Positions 31,587-39,120 of a stretch of DNA of 64,000 nt are shown here, piece after piece; within the stretch, counting starts at the first letter, position 1, and every line of letters begins with the position of its first letter. The position numbers and the translations under genes were made by a program. Below the pieces are notes generated by a model. The model saw nothing but the letters and a program-made list of their open reading frames with translations. It had not been told where the DNA came from and ran no database searches. The DNA is from Clostridium vitabionis (GTDB taxonomy: Bacteria > Bacillota > Clostridia > Lachnospirales > Lachnospiraceae). The stretch is from assembly GCF_015351765.1 (NCBI RefSeq), contig NZ_JADKQA010000004.1, positions 1-64,000 of the forward strand, written 5' to 3'.

Positions 31587-32847
31587 ATCCGGAGCTCTCC
31601 GCTTTGACCTTGTGGCGGACAAGAATCGCCGCCGCCAGGGAGATCGCGGCGAGAACGCAGGCGACCAGGTAGGCTCTCGAGTAGTCGCCGCCATTTTTCA
31701 TGGAGACGGCGAGGCGGGGGCCGATCAGCCCGGCAATGCCGAACATCAGGTACATGACGCCGTAGTTTTCGGTGATGTATTTCGCACCGAAGAGGTCGGC
31801 AGTGATCGGCGTGATGGTACCGCCGAAGCCGCCGTAACTCAGAATGGTCAGCGACATGCAGACGATGGCGGCAGTCATTCCCGGCCTTGTGGCGAGGATT
31901 CCCATCGTGACCACGGGGATCGCGCAGATGATGCACAGGGTGACGTATTTATCGGTCTTGTCGGTTACCGTGCCCCAGAGGATTCTGCCCAGCATGCTCA
32001 TCAGCGACATGAGGGAGGCATACCCCGCGGCAGCGGCGACAGTGACGCCGTAGGACGCCTGCATCATTGGGGAAACCTGGCTGAGGACCATCATCCCCGA
32101 GGTAAGCCCGAAGGCAAATGCCACGGCGGCGACATAGAACATGCCGGTTCGCACCATCTCACCGCGGTTTTTGTCCGGAACATGCCGAACCGGCCGTGCC
32201 TTCTGCGCGGAAGCCGAAGCGGAGGATTTCCCGGCAATCTGGGATTTTTTAAAGTCCACATAGCCCTCCGGCACCGGGCGGAGGATGAGGCCGCAGGCGA
32301 TCAGCACAACCAGGCAGATCATGCCGGTCAGGTTAAAGGCAAATGTATAATTCTTCTCCAGAAGGCCGGCGAGAACCGGATTCCAGATCATTGCGGAGCC
32401 GCCGTAGATGCCGGCCATGAGGCCTGAGGCAAGTCCCGGGCGCTCCGGCAGGACGGAAGCTGCGTAGCCCATCATCGTTGGGTAGCAGAGCCCGGTTCCG
32501 ATACCGGTTCCCAGCGCATAGAACAGGAAGAGCATCGGGAGATTCGTGATGAAGCTGCAGCCGATGTAACCGCAGCCGAACAGGATGCCGCCCAGGATGA
32601 TCATCTGACGTACCGAGAGCTTCCGGGTAAAATGCCCGAGCAGTGTCGGGGACATGGTCGAGCAGAGGACAGTCACGGTATAGCAGAGCGCGACCGTCGC
32701 GACCTTATCCTCCGCGTGCAGGCGGGTGATAAAGGGCGTCTGCACCACGGACCAGGTATAGCCCAGGCCGACGATGAAGCAGACCGCCAGGGCAGCAAGG
32801 TAATATTTGATTTTGTTTTTCTCGAAAGAGGTAAAAGACTGCTCCAT
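31585..32847 (-). CDS. MFS transporter, oxalate/formate-antiporter (OFA) type
   Basis: The 420-residue protein has twelve membrane segments. Its start (YYLAALAVCFIVGLGYTWSVVQTPFI) and the segment GTGIGTGLCYPTMMGYAASVLPERPGLASGLMAGIYGG are typical of the OFA family, whose members exchange or import carboxylic acids. AAGGGGG precedes the ATG at 32847; the frame opens 17 codons earlier without support. It is the last gene of the minus-strand catabolic run and is the best candidate for uptake of the acid handled there. Confidence 0.85.
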   Translation of the reverse strand: MEQSFTSFEKNKIKYYLAALAVCFIVGLGYTWSVVQTPFITRLHAEDKVATVALCYTVTVLCSTMSPTLLGHFTRKLSVRQMIILGGILFGCGYIGCSFITNLPMLFLFYALGTGIGTGLCYPTMMGYAASVLPERPGLASGLMAGIYGGSAMIWNPVLAGLLEKNYTFAFNLTGMICLVVLIACGLILRPVPEGYVDFKKSQIAGKSSASASAQKARPVRHVPDKNRGEMVRTGMFYVAAVAFAFGLTSGMMVLSQVSPMMQASYGVTVAAAAGYASLMSLMSMLGRILWGTVTDKTDKYVTLCIICAIPVVTMGILATRPGMTAAIVCMSLTILSYGGFGGTITPITADLFGAKYITENYGVMYLMFGIAGLIGPRLAVSMKNGGDYSRAYLVACVLAAISLAAAILVRHKVKAESSG

Positions 32848-32920
32848 AATAACCCCCTTGGCAGAACAGTTTGACCGGGATCGGCGGGCGCGGAGCACCC
32901 GCGGTCCCCGGTCTTTCGAC

Positions 32921-33418
32921 TCAGCTTGCCGGATATTTTTTCATAAAATAGTTCATTCCCCAGCCGCAGATCGCGCAGAGGAGATAGCCGAAGAAGAAGG
33001 TGGCAGCCAGCGCGGGGAGATTTCCCCCGTTCTGGGAAAAGGTCAGGCACACGCCTCCGAAGATAGCAGGCATATACTTGAGCGGCGTCCCGGAGAGCGG
33101 CCCCAAGTGGATGCACATGGTCACCGTCGTTCCGGCAACGACAGAGAGGAAAGTGGCCGCGACAGCGCCGAGCCCCGCTTTCATGAGCAGGGAGATGATC
33201 CAGAAGTCCACCAGCGCCCACAGGATCCCACACCATGAGGAGAGGAGGAGACCCGGGGTTTCCTTTGGCTCAAGCCCCATGCCGAAATAGATGGCAAGGC
33301 ATACGAACATGATCCAGCCGATTCCGAAGGGCAGAAAGTTGTAGATGATATACAGGAGAGCGGAGAAAAAACTCGTCCAGACGGAAAACCAGAGAATCGC
33401 TTTACTGCTCATCCCCAC
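32921..33418 (-). CDS. DUF1097-type membrane protein
   Basis: The 165-residue protein has five hydrophobic segments and resembles the DUF1097 (E. coli YcdZ-like) family, for example by FVCLAIYFGMGLEP near residue 38 and MPAIFGGVCLTFSQNGG near residue 115. The role of the family is unknown; a transport function is often suspected. Its ATG follows the phosphotriesterase-family stop by only three bases, indicating tight co-expression, and the OFA transporter gene follows 73 bases later. Confidence 0.65.
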   Translation of the reverse strand: MGMSSKAILWFSVWTSFFSALLYIIYNFLPFGIGWIMFVCLAIYFGMGLEPKETPGLLLSSWCGILWALVDFWIISLLMKAGLGAVAATFLSVVAGTTVTMCIHLGPLSGTPLKYMPAIFGGVCLTFSQNGGNLPALAATFFFGYLLCAICGWGMNYFMKKYPAS

Positions 33419-33421
33419 CTC

Positions 33422-34402
33422 TCAATCTCCGAACAGGTGCTTCGGGTTGTCCAGGAAGAAGCGGTCGATCTGCTCCTCGGGGATGCCCTGCTTCCGCATT
33501 TCCGGGATCACCTGCTTGCCGATCTTGCTCCAGTCCGCATCCTTCAGTGTCTCCGCGAGAATACCGGTCATGATATTCGGGCGGCCGAGCTGGTAATCGA
33601 CGAGGTCGTGGCCGAGGTTGATCTTGCCGCCGTAGCCGGCCTCACAGAGCTTCTTGATCAGGGTGACGCACTTGTCGTTGGTCGGCGTGTGGAACAGTTC
33701 TCCCTCGAGGCCGAGGCGGTCGATATTGTCATAGGCGCCCTGGTCGAGCACCCGCTTGTGATAATCGAAATCCAGATTGCCGCTCATGTGGCCGATCGCG
33801 ATCTTTTTCGGATCCGCGCCGTTCTTGATCAGGAGTTCAGCCTGCTCGGGACCCATGGTTCCCAGCTGGGTATGGGTGATGATCACGCAGCCGGTTTTCT
33901 TCTGGGCGCGGGCAGCAGCCTTGAAGAAGCACTGCTCCAGATCGGTGATCTGATTGGCGCTTGAGGCGAGCTTGATCACGCCCGCGCGGATGCCGGTTCC
34001 GGCGATACCCTCCGTGAGTTCGGTCACGTACATTTCTTCGATCTCACTGACGATATCCGCGGATGCGGAGCGGAACTTCCAGTAACCGTAGGCGCTCTCC
34101 GGCTCAAAATAGTATCCGGTCGAGCAGATGATGTGGAGGCCTGTTTTCTCCGACATTTTCTTCAGGAATAAGGGGTCGCGGCCGCATTCATTGGTGGTTG
34201 CGTCGACAATCGTGCGGATGCCGTATGCCTTTGCCATGTCCGCGTTCCGGATGCAGGCTTCCTCCGCGGCAGCTTCGTCGAACGGTCCGAGCGTGGTATC
34301 GCCCTGGTATCCGCAGAAGCCGTACAGAAAATGCTCGTGAATCAGTGTCCTTCCCAGCTCTTCAGCGGGAACGGGGCCAAGAACCGTGTTAACTGTTTTC
34401 AT
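33422..34402 (-). CDS. Phosphotriesterase-family metal hydrolase, possible lactonase
   Basis: The 326-residue protein is an amidohydrolase-type barrel of the phosphotriesterase family: HEH at residues 22-24, the bridging (carbamylated) lysine in GVIKLASS (Lys144), His176 in ITHTQLG, His204 in GHMSG and an Asp in GHDLVD near residue 275. Members hydrolyse lactones, phosphate triesters or similar esters with two metal ions; bacterial homologues in catabolic clusters are often lactonases. CAAGGAGG precedes the ATG. In this context opening a gamma-lactone to a 4-hydroxy acid would feed the 4-hydroxyacyl-CoA dehydratase-type enzymes upstream; this is inference. A hairpin stands between it and the preceding gene. 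Confidence 0.8.
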   Translation of the reverse strand: MKTVNTVLGPVPAEELGRTLIHEHFLYGFCGYQGDTTLGPFDEAAAEEACIRNADMAKAYGIRTIVDATTNECGRDPLFLKKMSEKTGLHIICSTGYYFEPESAYGYWKFRSASADIVSEIEEMYVTELTEGIAGTGIRAGVIKLASSANQITDLEQCFFKAAARAQKKTGCVIITHTQLGTMGPEQAELLIKNGADPKKIAIGHMSGNLDFDYHKRVLDQGAYDNIDRLGLEGELFHTPTNDKCVTLIKKLCEAGYGGKINLGHDLVDYQLGRPNIMTGILAETLKDADWSKIGKQVIPEMRKQGIPEEQIDRFFLDNPKHLFGD

Positions 34403-34417
34403 ACCTGAACCTCCTTG

Positions 34418-34466
34418 AAAAATAGCCTGGGAAACTGTCGGGACAGGCTCAGCAGTTTCTCAGGCG
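34418..34466 (-). terminator. Hairpin between nifU-like and phosphotriesterase-family genes
   Basis: On the minus strand GCCTGAGAAACTGC pairs with ACAGTTTCCCAGGC and is followed by TATTTTTC. It looks like a terminator, but only about 20 bases separate it from the next start, leaving no room for a promoter, so it is probably leaky. Confidence 0.75.
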
Positions 34467-34492
34467 TGATGGGGATTGCCGTTGGAATCCGT

Positions 34493-34798
34493 TTATGCCT
34501 GGGTGCGGTGGCGGTGTGTCATCAGCGCCATCGCCTGAGCCAGGATTTCCTCTGTAATCCCGTTATCAATTTCCACCTTCTTCACCTGGGGAAAAGCCGC
34601 ACAGATTTCTTTCTGGATCAGATTGGCGGCAGTTTCGTCTGCGCAGATGCAGCCGGCGCATTCGCCCTGCAGGGAGATCCAGAGCGTCCCGGTATCATCA
34701 AGGTTCACGATCTCCACATTTCCCCGGTGAGCCCTGAGCGACGGGCGTACTCTTTTCTCCAGCACTTCATCCATTTCATCCAAAAGCTTCTCGTCCAT
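34493..34798 (-). CDS. NifU C-terminal-domain iron-sulfur protein
   Basis: The 101-residue protein is a stand-alone NifU-like (Nfu) domain: VEIVNLDDTGTLWISLQGECAGCICADET contains the C-x2-C cluster site, followed by VKKVEIDNGITEE. Such domains carry or deliver a [4Fe-4S] cluster to client enzymes. The ATG at 34798 follows GAAGGGAG. It is 33 bases after the tandem dehydratase genes, whose products need a [4Fe-4S] cluster, so it is probably their dedicated cluster carrier. The cysteine spacing is normal, though the flanking residues (CICADET) differ from the usual CPSS type. Confidence 0.85.
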   Translation of the reverse strand: MDEKLLDEMDEVLEKRVRPSLRAHRGNVEIVNLDDTGTLWISLQGECAGCICADETAANLIQKEICAAFPQVKKVEIDNGITEEILAQAMALMTHRHRTQA

Positions 34799-34831
34799 GA
34801 GGGTTCTCCCTTCCGTGTGCATAGTCTGAGG

Positions 34832-36448
34832 TTATTTCTTTGCGGCACCGCCCTGCGTCTTGTCAAAGCGGGCGAGCATCGCGCGCGGTGTCGCCGTGTG
34901 GGCGCTGCGCTCATAGCGCGGGCAGGTCTCATAGCCGGGCAGGCCGGCAAGGTATTTGGCGATCTTTTTGAGCTCCTCGAGATCGTAGCGGCTCATCATC
35001 GTGATGGTCTCCATGAGCGGGGATCCGCCGCCGTGAACGCCGGCAACGGCCTGTGCGGCCTCGAAGGAGTCGCAGAGCTTATTTTCCATCATGCGCATGA
35101 CGCGGTGGGTGTCCTCGGCGCTGTAAGCCGGATTCCGGCGGATATACTTGTTGCAGAGGTCTGCCGTCTCGGGATCGAAGAAGCTCTCCTCGGTCGGAAG
35201 CGAGGCGCAGACGCCGCCGGTGAGATCCGCCAGGGTCTCATACTCGTGGTAAATGTTGTGGCCCGCGAGGCGGCGGCCGGCGTTGGTCAGAACCTCATCC
35301 GGAACCCACTGGCCGGACGGGAACTGGATTCCGTGCCACGCGCTGGCTTCGCCCGCCGCGAAGACGAGCTCGGCGGTCTGGATAATGTCGCAGAGCTTCT
35401 CCCTTACATGCGGCTGCTTGGCGATATCATTGACATCAGCGACGAGGGCAGCCTGGGAGGCGATGATTTCCGAAATCGCGGCCTTGCAGCCTGTGTAAGA
35501 ATGCCTGTGGTAGTTGGCGAACATCAGCGCCAGGTAGCCGGCGTACTTCGGCACACCCTCGTTGTCTCGGCCGCACATGAATACGCGGTCGTAGGGGATG
35601 AAGGCGTCGTCGAAGATGGTCATGGACTCGACATCACCAACATGGGCATAGGGCGCGTCGAGATGGGTGCGCTTGTGGTGAAGGCCGGGCAGGACCATCA
35701 GCTTCACGCCGTCCCAGTCGCCGGGGATGGCGAAGGACACCGCGTAATCCGCGTCCTCCTGTGCCATGAATTTCGTCGGGGTGACGATAATCTCATCGAC
35801 GTAGGGGGCGTTGGAATTGCAGATCTTGGCGCCGCGGACGATGATGCCCTTGCAGGGCTTCCCGTCGATGCCGATGCCGTCAACGTCCGTGTCCACAACA
35901 TGGACAAAGGAGTCTGGATCCGGCTGCATGTAGGCTCTCTTGTATTTCGGGTTCCGGGAACCCTTGACGTCGGTCTGGGCGCAGTTGATGACGAGGTCAT
36001 ATTTCTGGGCGTACTTGATATATTCCAGAAGACGCTCGTGGTAGTGTGTCCCGCAGGCCTGGTCGCAGTCATAGGTGGAGGAGAAGAGGGCGTTCATCGC
36101 GTCCGTTCCCATGCAGCGCTGCATGCAGCCGCCCACCCGGTGGCAGATCAGCTTGGTCATGTTCTGCTTGGTGAGAAGATCCTGCTGGGACATGTTGATG
36201 TGCGTGCAGCGGTTGATCGGCTCCCCGGTGATGTGGGACTTGGTGACACAGAGATCCGCGTATTCCGGGTCGTTGGCGACGTCATAGCACTGCTTCATGA
36301 CATAGCAGCCGCCGCGGAGCCAGTCGGCGAGATCCCGCTCGGCGCCCTGTTTCCCGTTGGAGCGGTCAAGCTTCTTTCCGTTCAGATAGACATTTGGCTT
36401 CATTTTGAGGAGCCGCTGTTTGTATTGTTCATAAGTACCTACTGCCAT
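34832..36448 (-). CDS. 4-hydroxybutyryl-CoA dehydratase-family enzyme, paralogue 1
   Basis: The 538-residue protein belongs to the flavin-containing 4-hydroxybutyryl-CoA dehydratase/vinylacetyl-CoA isomerase family (AbfD). The four ligands of the unusual [4Fe-4S] cluster are conserved in spacing: Cys108 and Cys112 in GGCMQRC, His314 and Cys321 in YHRHSYTGCK, together with the neighbouring Gln110, Tyr318 and Lys322. This separates it from flavin monooxygenases such as HpaB, which lack the cluster. AbfD dehydrates a 4-hydroxyacyl-CoA by a ketyl-radical route, without oxygen. GGAGG precedes the ATG. It follows a nearly identical-length paralogue by 57 bases, a recent-looking duplication. The exact acyl-CoA is unknown. 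Confidence 0.85.
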   Translation of the reverse strand: MAVGTYEQYKQRLLKMKPNVYLNGKKLDRSNGKQGAERDLADWLRGGCYVMKQCYDVANDPEYADLCVTKSHITGEPINRCTHINMSQQDLLTKQNMTKLICHRVGGCMQRCMGTDAMNALFSSTYDCDQACGTHYHERLLEYIKYAQKYDLVINCAQTDVKGSRNPKYKRAYMQPDPDSFVHVVDTDVDGIGIDGKPCKGIIVRGAKICNSNAPYVDEIIVTPTKFMAQEDADYAVSFAIPGDWDGVKLMVLPGLHHKRTHLDAPYAHVGDVESMTIFDDAFIPYDRVFMCGRDNEGVPKYAGYLALMFANYHRHSYTGCKAAISEIIASQAALVADVNDIAKQPHVREKLCDIIQTAELVFAAGEASAWHGIQFPSGQWVPDEVLTNAGRRLAGHNIYHEYETLADLTGGVCASLPTEESFFDPETADLCNKYIRRNPAYSAEDTHRVMRMMENKLCDSFEAAQAVAGVHGGGSPLMETITMMSRYDLEELKKIAKYLAGLPGYETCPRYERSAHTATPRAMLARFDKTQGGAAKK

Positions 36449-36505
36449 TGTGCAAAACCTCCATTTTTTATCGCCGGTATTTGGCGGGCAACGGCTTGAT
36501 CCGGT

Positions 36506-38128
36506 TTACTTCTTTGCTTCCTGGGCTTGTGCCTTCGTGGCATCGAAGCGGGCGAGCATCGCCCTCGGGGTCGCGGTGTGCTTGCTGCGCTCATAGCGCG
36601 GGCACTTGTCATAGCCCGGAAGGCCGGCGAGATATTTGGCGATCTTCTTGAGTTCCTCGAGGTCGTATCGGCTCATCAGGGTGATGGTCTCCATCAGCGG
36701 GGAACCGCCGCCGTGAACGCCGGCAACCGCCTGCGCGGCTTCATAGGAGTCGCAGAGCTTGTTTTCCATCATGCGCATAACCCGGTGCGTCTCCTCGGCC
36801 GTGTAAGCCGGATTGCGGCGGATATACTTATTGCAGAGTTCCGCGGTCTCCGGATCGTAGAAGCTCTCCTCGGTCGGAAGCGAAGCGCAGACGCCGCCCG
36901 TGAGGTCTGCCAGGGTCTCGTACTCGTGGTACATATTGTGCCCGGCAAGACGTCTTCCGGCATTGGTCAGGACTTCATCCGGAACCCACTGGCCGGACGG
37001 GAACTCTACCGCGTGGTGCGCCGCGGCCTCGCCGGCGGCGAAGACGAGCTCGGCGGTCTGGATAATGTCGCAGATCTTCTCTCTCACATGCGGCTGCTTC
37101 GCGATGTCGTTGACATCGGCGACGAGGGCTGCCTGGGAAGCGATCACTTCCGATACGGCGGTCTTGCAGCCGGTGTAGGAGTGGCGGTGATAGTGGGCGA
37201 ACATCAGGGCAAGGTAGCCGGCGTAGCGGGCAACGCCCTCGTTGTCGCGTCCGCACATGAAGACACGGTCATAGGGAACAAAGGTGTCATCGAAGATGGT
37301 CAGGGATTCTACGTCGCCGATGTGCGCGTAGGGTGCGTCGATGTGGGAGCGTTTCGGATGCGTGCCCGGAAGAGCCATCAGCTTGATGCCGTCCCAGTCG
37401 GCCGGAAGGGCGAAAGCAACCGCGTAGTCGGAGTCTTCCTGGCTCATGAACTTGGTCGGGTTGACGATGATCTCATCCACATAGGGGGCGCAGGAGTTGC
37501 AGATCTTGGCGCCGCGGACGATGATGCCCTTGCAGGGCTTGCCGTCCACGCCGATACCGTCGACATCGGTTTCCACAACGTGGACAAAGGAATCCGGATC
37601 CGGCTGCATGTGCGCTCTCTTGTACTTCGGGTTGCGGGAGCCCTTGACATCGGTCTGCGCGCAGTTGCAGATCAGGTCATATTTCTGGCAGTAGAGCAGA
37701 TACTTGTTCAGGCGCTCGTGATAGTTCGTGCCGCATGCCTGGTCGCAGTCGTAGGTGACGGAGAACAGGGCGTTCAGGGCATCGGAGCCCATGCACCGCT
37801 GCATACAGCCGCCGACGTGCTGGCAGATCAGCCTGGTCATCAGCTGTTTCTTCAGCAGGTCGTCGATGCTGTGGTGGATGTGGGTAGCGCGGTTGATGGT
37901 CTCCCCGTTGATGTGGGATTTGGTCACACAGACATCCGCGTATTCGGGGTCATTGGCCACATCGTAGCACTGCTTCATGACATACACGCCGCCGCGGAGC
38001 CAGTCGGCGAAATCTCTTTCCGCGCCCTGCTTGCCGTTAGAGCGATCCACTTTTTTACCGTTGAGATAGATGTTGGGCTTCATCTTAAGAAGCCGTTCTT
38101 TATACTGCTCATAGGTTCCAACTGCCAT
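36506..38128 (-). CDS. 4-hydroxybutyryl-CoA dehydratase-family enzyme, paralogue 2
   Basis: The 540-residue protein is alignable without gaps to the next gene's product over almost its whole length, with most residues identical. It keeps the same cluster ligands (Cys108, Cys112, His314, Cys321) and AbfD-type residues. Differences concentrate near residues 75-105 and 140-150, close to the cluster in sequence, so the two could differ in substrate range or form a heteromer. Its ATG overlaps the stop of the 3-hydroxyacyl-CoA dehydrogenase gene by one base (TAATG), indicating translational coupling. The last residues (KAQAQEAKK) are variable between copies. Confidence 0.85.
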   Translation of the reverse strand: MAVGTYEQYKERLLKMKPNIYLNGKKVDRSNGKQGAERDFADWLRGGVYVMKQCYDVANDPEYADVCVTKSHINGETINRATHIHHSIDDLLKKQLMTRLICQHVGGCMQRCMGSDALNALFSVTYDCDQACGTNYHERLNKYLLYCQKYDLICNCAQTDVKGSRNPKYKRAHMQPDPDSFVHVVETDVDGIGVDGKPCKGIIVRGAKICNSCAPYVDEIIVNPTKFMSQEDSDYAVAFALPADWDGIKLMALPGTHPKRSHIDAPYAHIGDVESLTIFDDTFVPYDRVFMCGRDNEGVARYAGYLALMFAHYHRHSYTGCKTAVSEVIASQAALVADVNDIAKQPHVREKICDIIQTAELVFAAGEAAAHHAVEFPSGQWVPDEVLTNAGRRLAGHNMYHEYETLADLTGGVCASLPTEESFYDPETAELCNKYIRRNPAYTAEETHRVMRMMENKLCDSYEAAQAVAGVHGGGSPLMETITLMSRYDLEELKKIAKYLAGLPGYDKCPRYERSKHTATPRAMLARFDATKAQAQEAKK

Positions 38129-39096
38129 TATTTGTCTTCCTCCTCAAATTTGTTCATGACTTTATACATGGTCAGGATGCGGGAATTTCTCTTCGCCACA
38201 TAGGCGTCAAAATCTCCGGTGTACTTCTTCAGTACGCCTTCCCCTGCGCGCACGCCGGTATGGCCTGTGCGGAAAATCTCGTCCGCCAGAGGGAATTTAT
38301 CCGTGGCGTTGCAGAGCGTCGGGATGACATCGCCGGCAACCGCGAGGGTGATCTCGTGGCCGACAAAATCCCAGAGCTCAATCGGGCCCTCAAAGCTCCA
38401 GCGGAGACCGTCGGTATATTTCAGCGCGTTTTCCGCGTCCTGGGCGCTCACCCAGCCCTGCTCGATCATGTAGTAGAGCTCGCGGCAGATCGCGGTTGCC
38501 AGGCGGTTGACGATAAAGCCGGGGATGTATTTGCGCAGCACGGACGGCTTCTTCCCACAACTCTCCAGAACCTCGCGCATTTTGTCACCGACGGCGTCGG
38601 CGGTCTTCGGCCCCTGCACCACCTCGATGATCTTCATGAGATAGGGCGGGTTGAACCAGTGCGTGATCACGAGCCGTGACGGGTTCTTCAGAAAACTGTC
38701 GGTGAGCGAGAAGACATCCATGCCGGAGGTGTTGGAGGCGAAGATGCAGTCCTCGCGGCAGCTCTCCGAGAGCATTTCGTAGGTGCTGCGCTTGATGTGC
38801 TTGTTCTCCGGGACGACCTCGATGACCAGGTCAAATTCTTTTCCTCTTGCCGGGATCTCCCCGTTCAGGATGCCGGTCAGGTTGGCCTTGACGGCGTTTT
38901 CATAGTCATCGCTGGAGAGAAGGTCATTTTCTTTCATCCAGGCGATACTCTTGTCCACCTGGGTAAATGCCCGGTCGATAAATTCCTGCTTGATGTCGGC
39001 CATCACCGTCTTGTAGCCGTTTGCCGCGAAGACCATGGCGATGGAGCTGCCCATGGTTCCGGCGCCGACGACGAGAACGTTCTTGATATCAGTCAC
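38128..39096 (-). CDS. 3-hydroxyacyl-CoA dehydrogenase
   Basis: The 322-residue protein starts at a GTG with AAAGGAGGG upstream. It has the NAD-binding motif GAGTMGSSIA (about residues 11-20), the catalytic region LVITHWFNPPYLMKIIEVVQGPKT with the His and the following Asn of the family, and the C-terminal helical dimerisation domain. Such enzymes oxidise (3S)-hydroxyacyl-CoA to 3-oxoacyl-CoA, but relatives act on carnitine or other 3-hydroxy acids, so the free acid is possible. It is the only gene in the run with this activity and couples directly to the dehydratase paralogues. Confidence 0.85.
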   Translation of the reverse strand: MTDIKNVLVVGAGTMGSSIAMVFAANGYKTVMADIKQEFIDRAFTQVDKSIAWMKENDLLSSDDYENAVKANLTGILNGEIPARGKEFDLVIEVVPENKHIKRSTYEMLSESCREDCIFASNTSGMDVFSLTDSFLKNPSRLVITHWFNPPYLMKIIEVVQGPKTADAVGDKMREVLESCGKKPSVLRKYIPGFIVNRLATAICRELYYMIEQGWVSAQDAENALKYTDGLRWSFEGPIELWDFVGHEITLAVAGDVIPTLCNATDKFPLADEIFRTGHTGVRAGEGVLKKYTGDFDAYVAKRNSRILTMYKVMNKFEEEDK

Positions 39097-39120
39097 GAAA
39101 TTTCCCTCCTTTTGTCTTTA

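Noticed and set aside
34832-38128. 4-hydroxyphenylacetate 3-monooxygenase pair
   Set aside because: The four [4Fe-4S] ligands of 4-hydroxybutyryl-CoA dehydratase are conserved in both, which HpaB-type enzymes lack.
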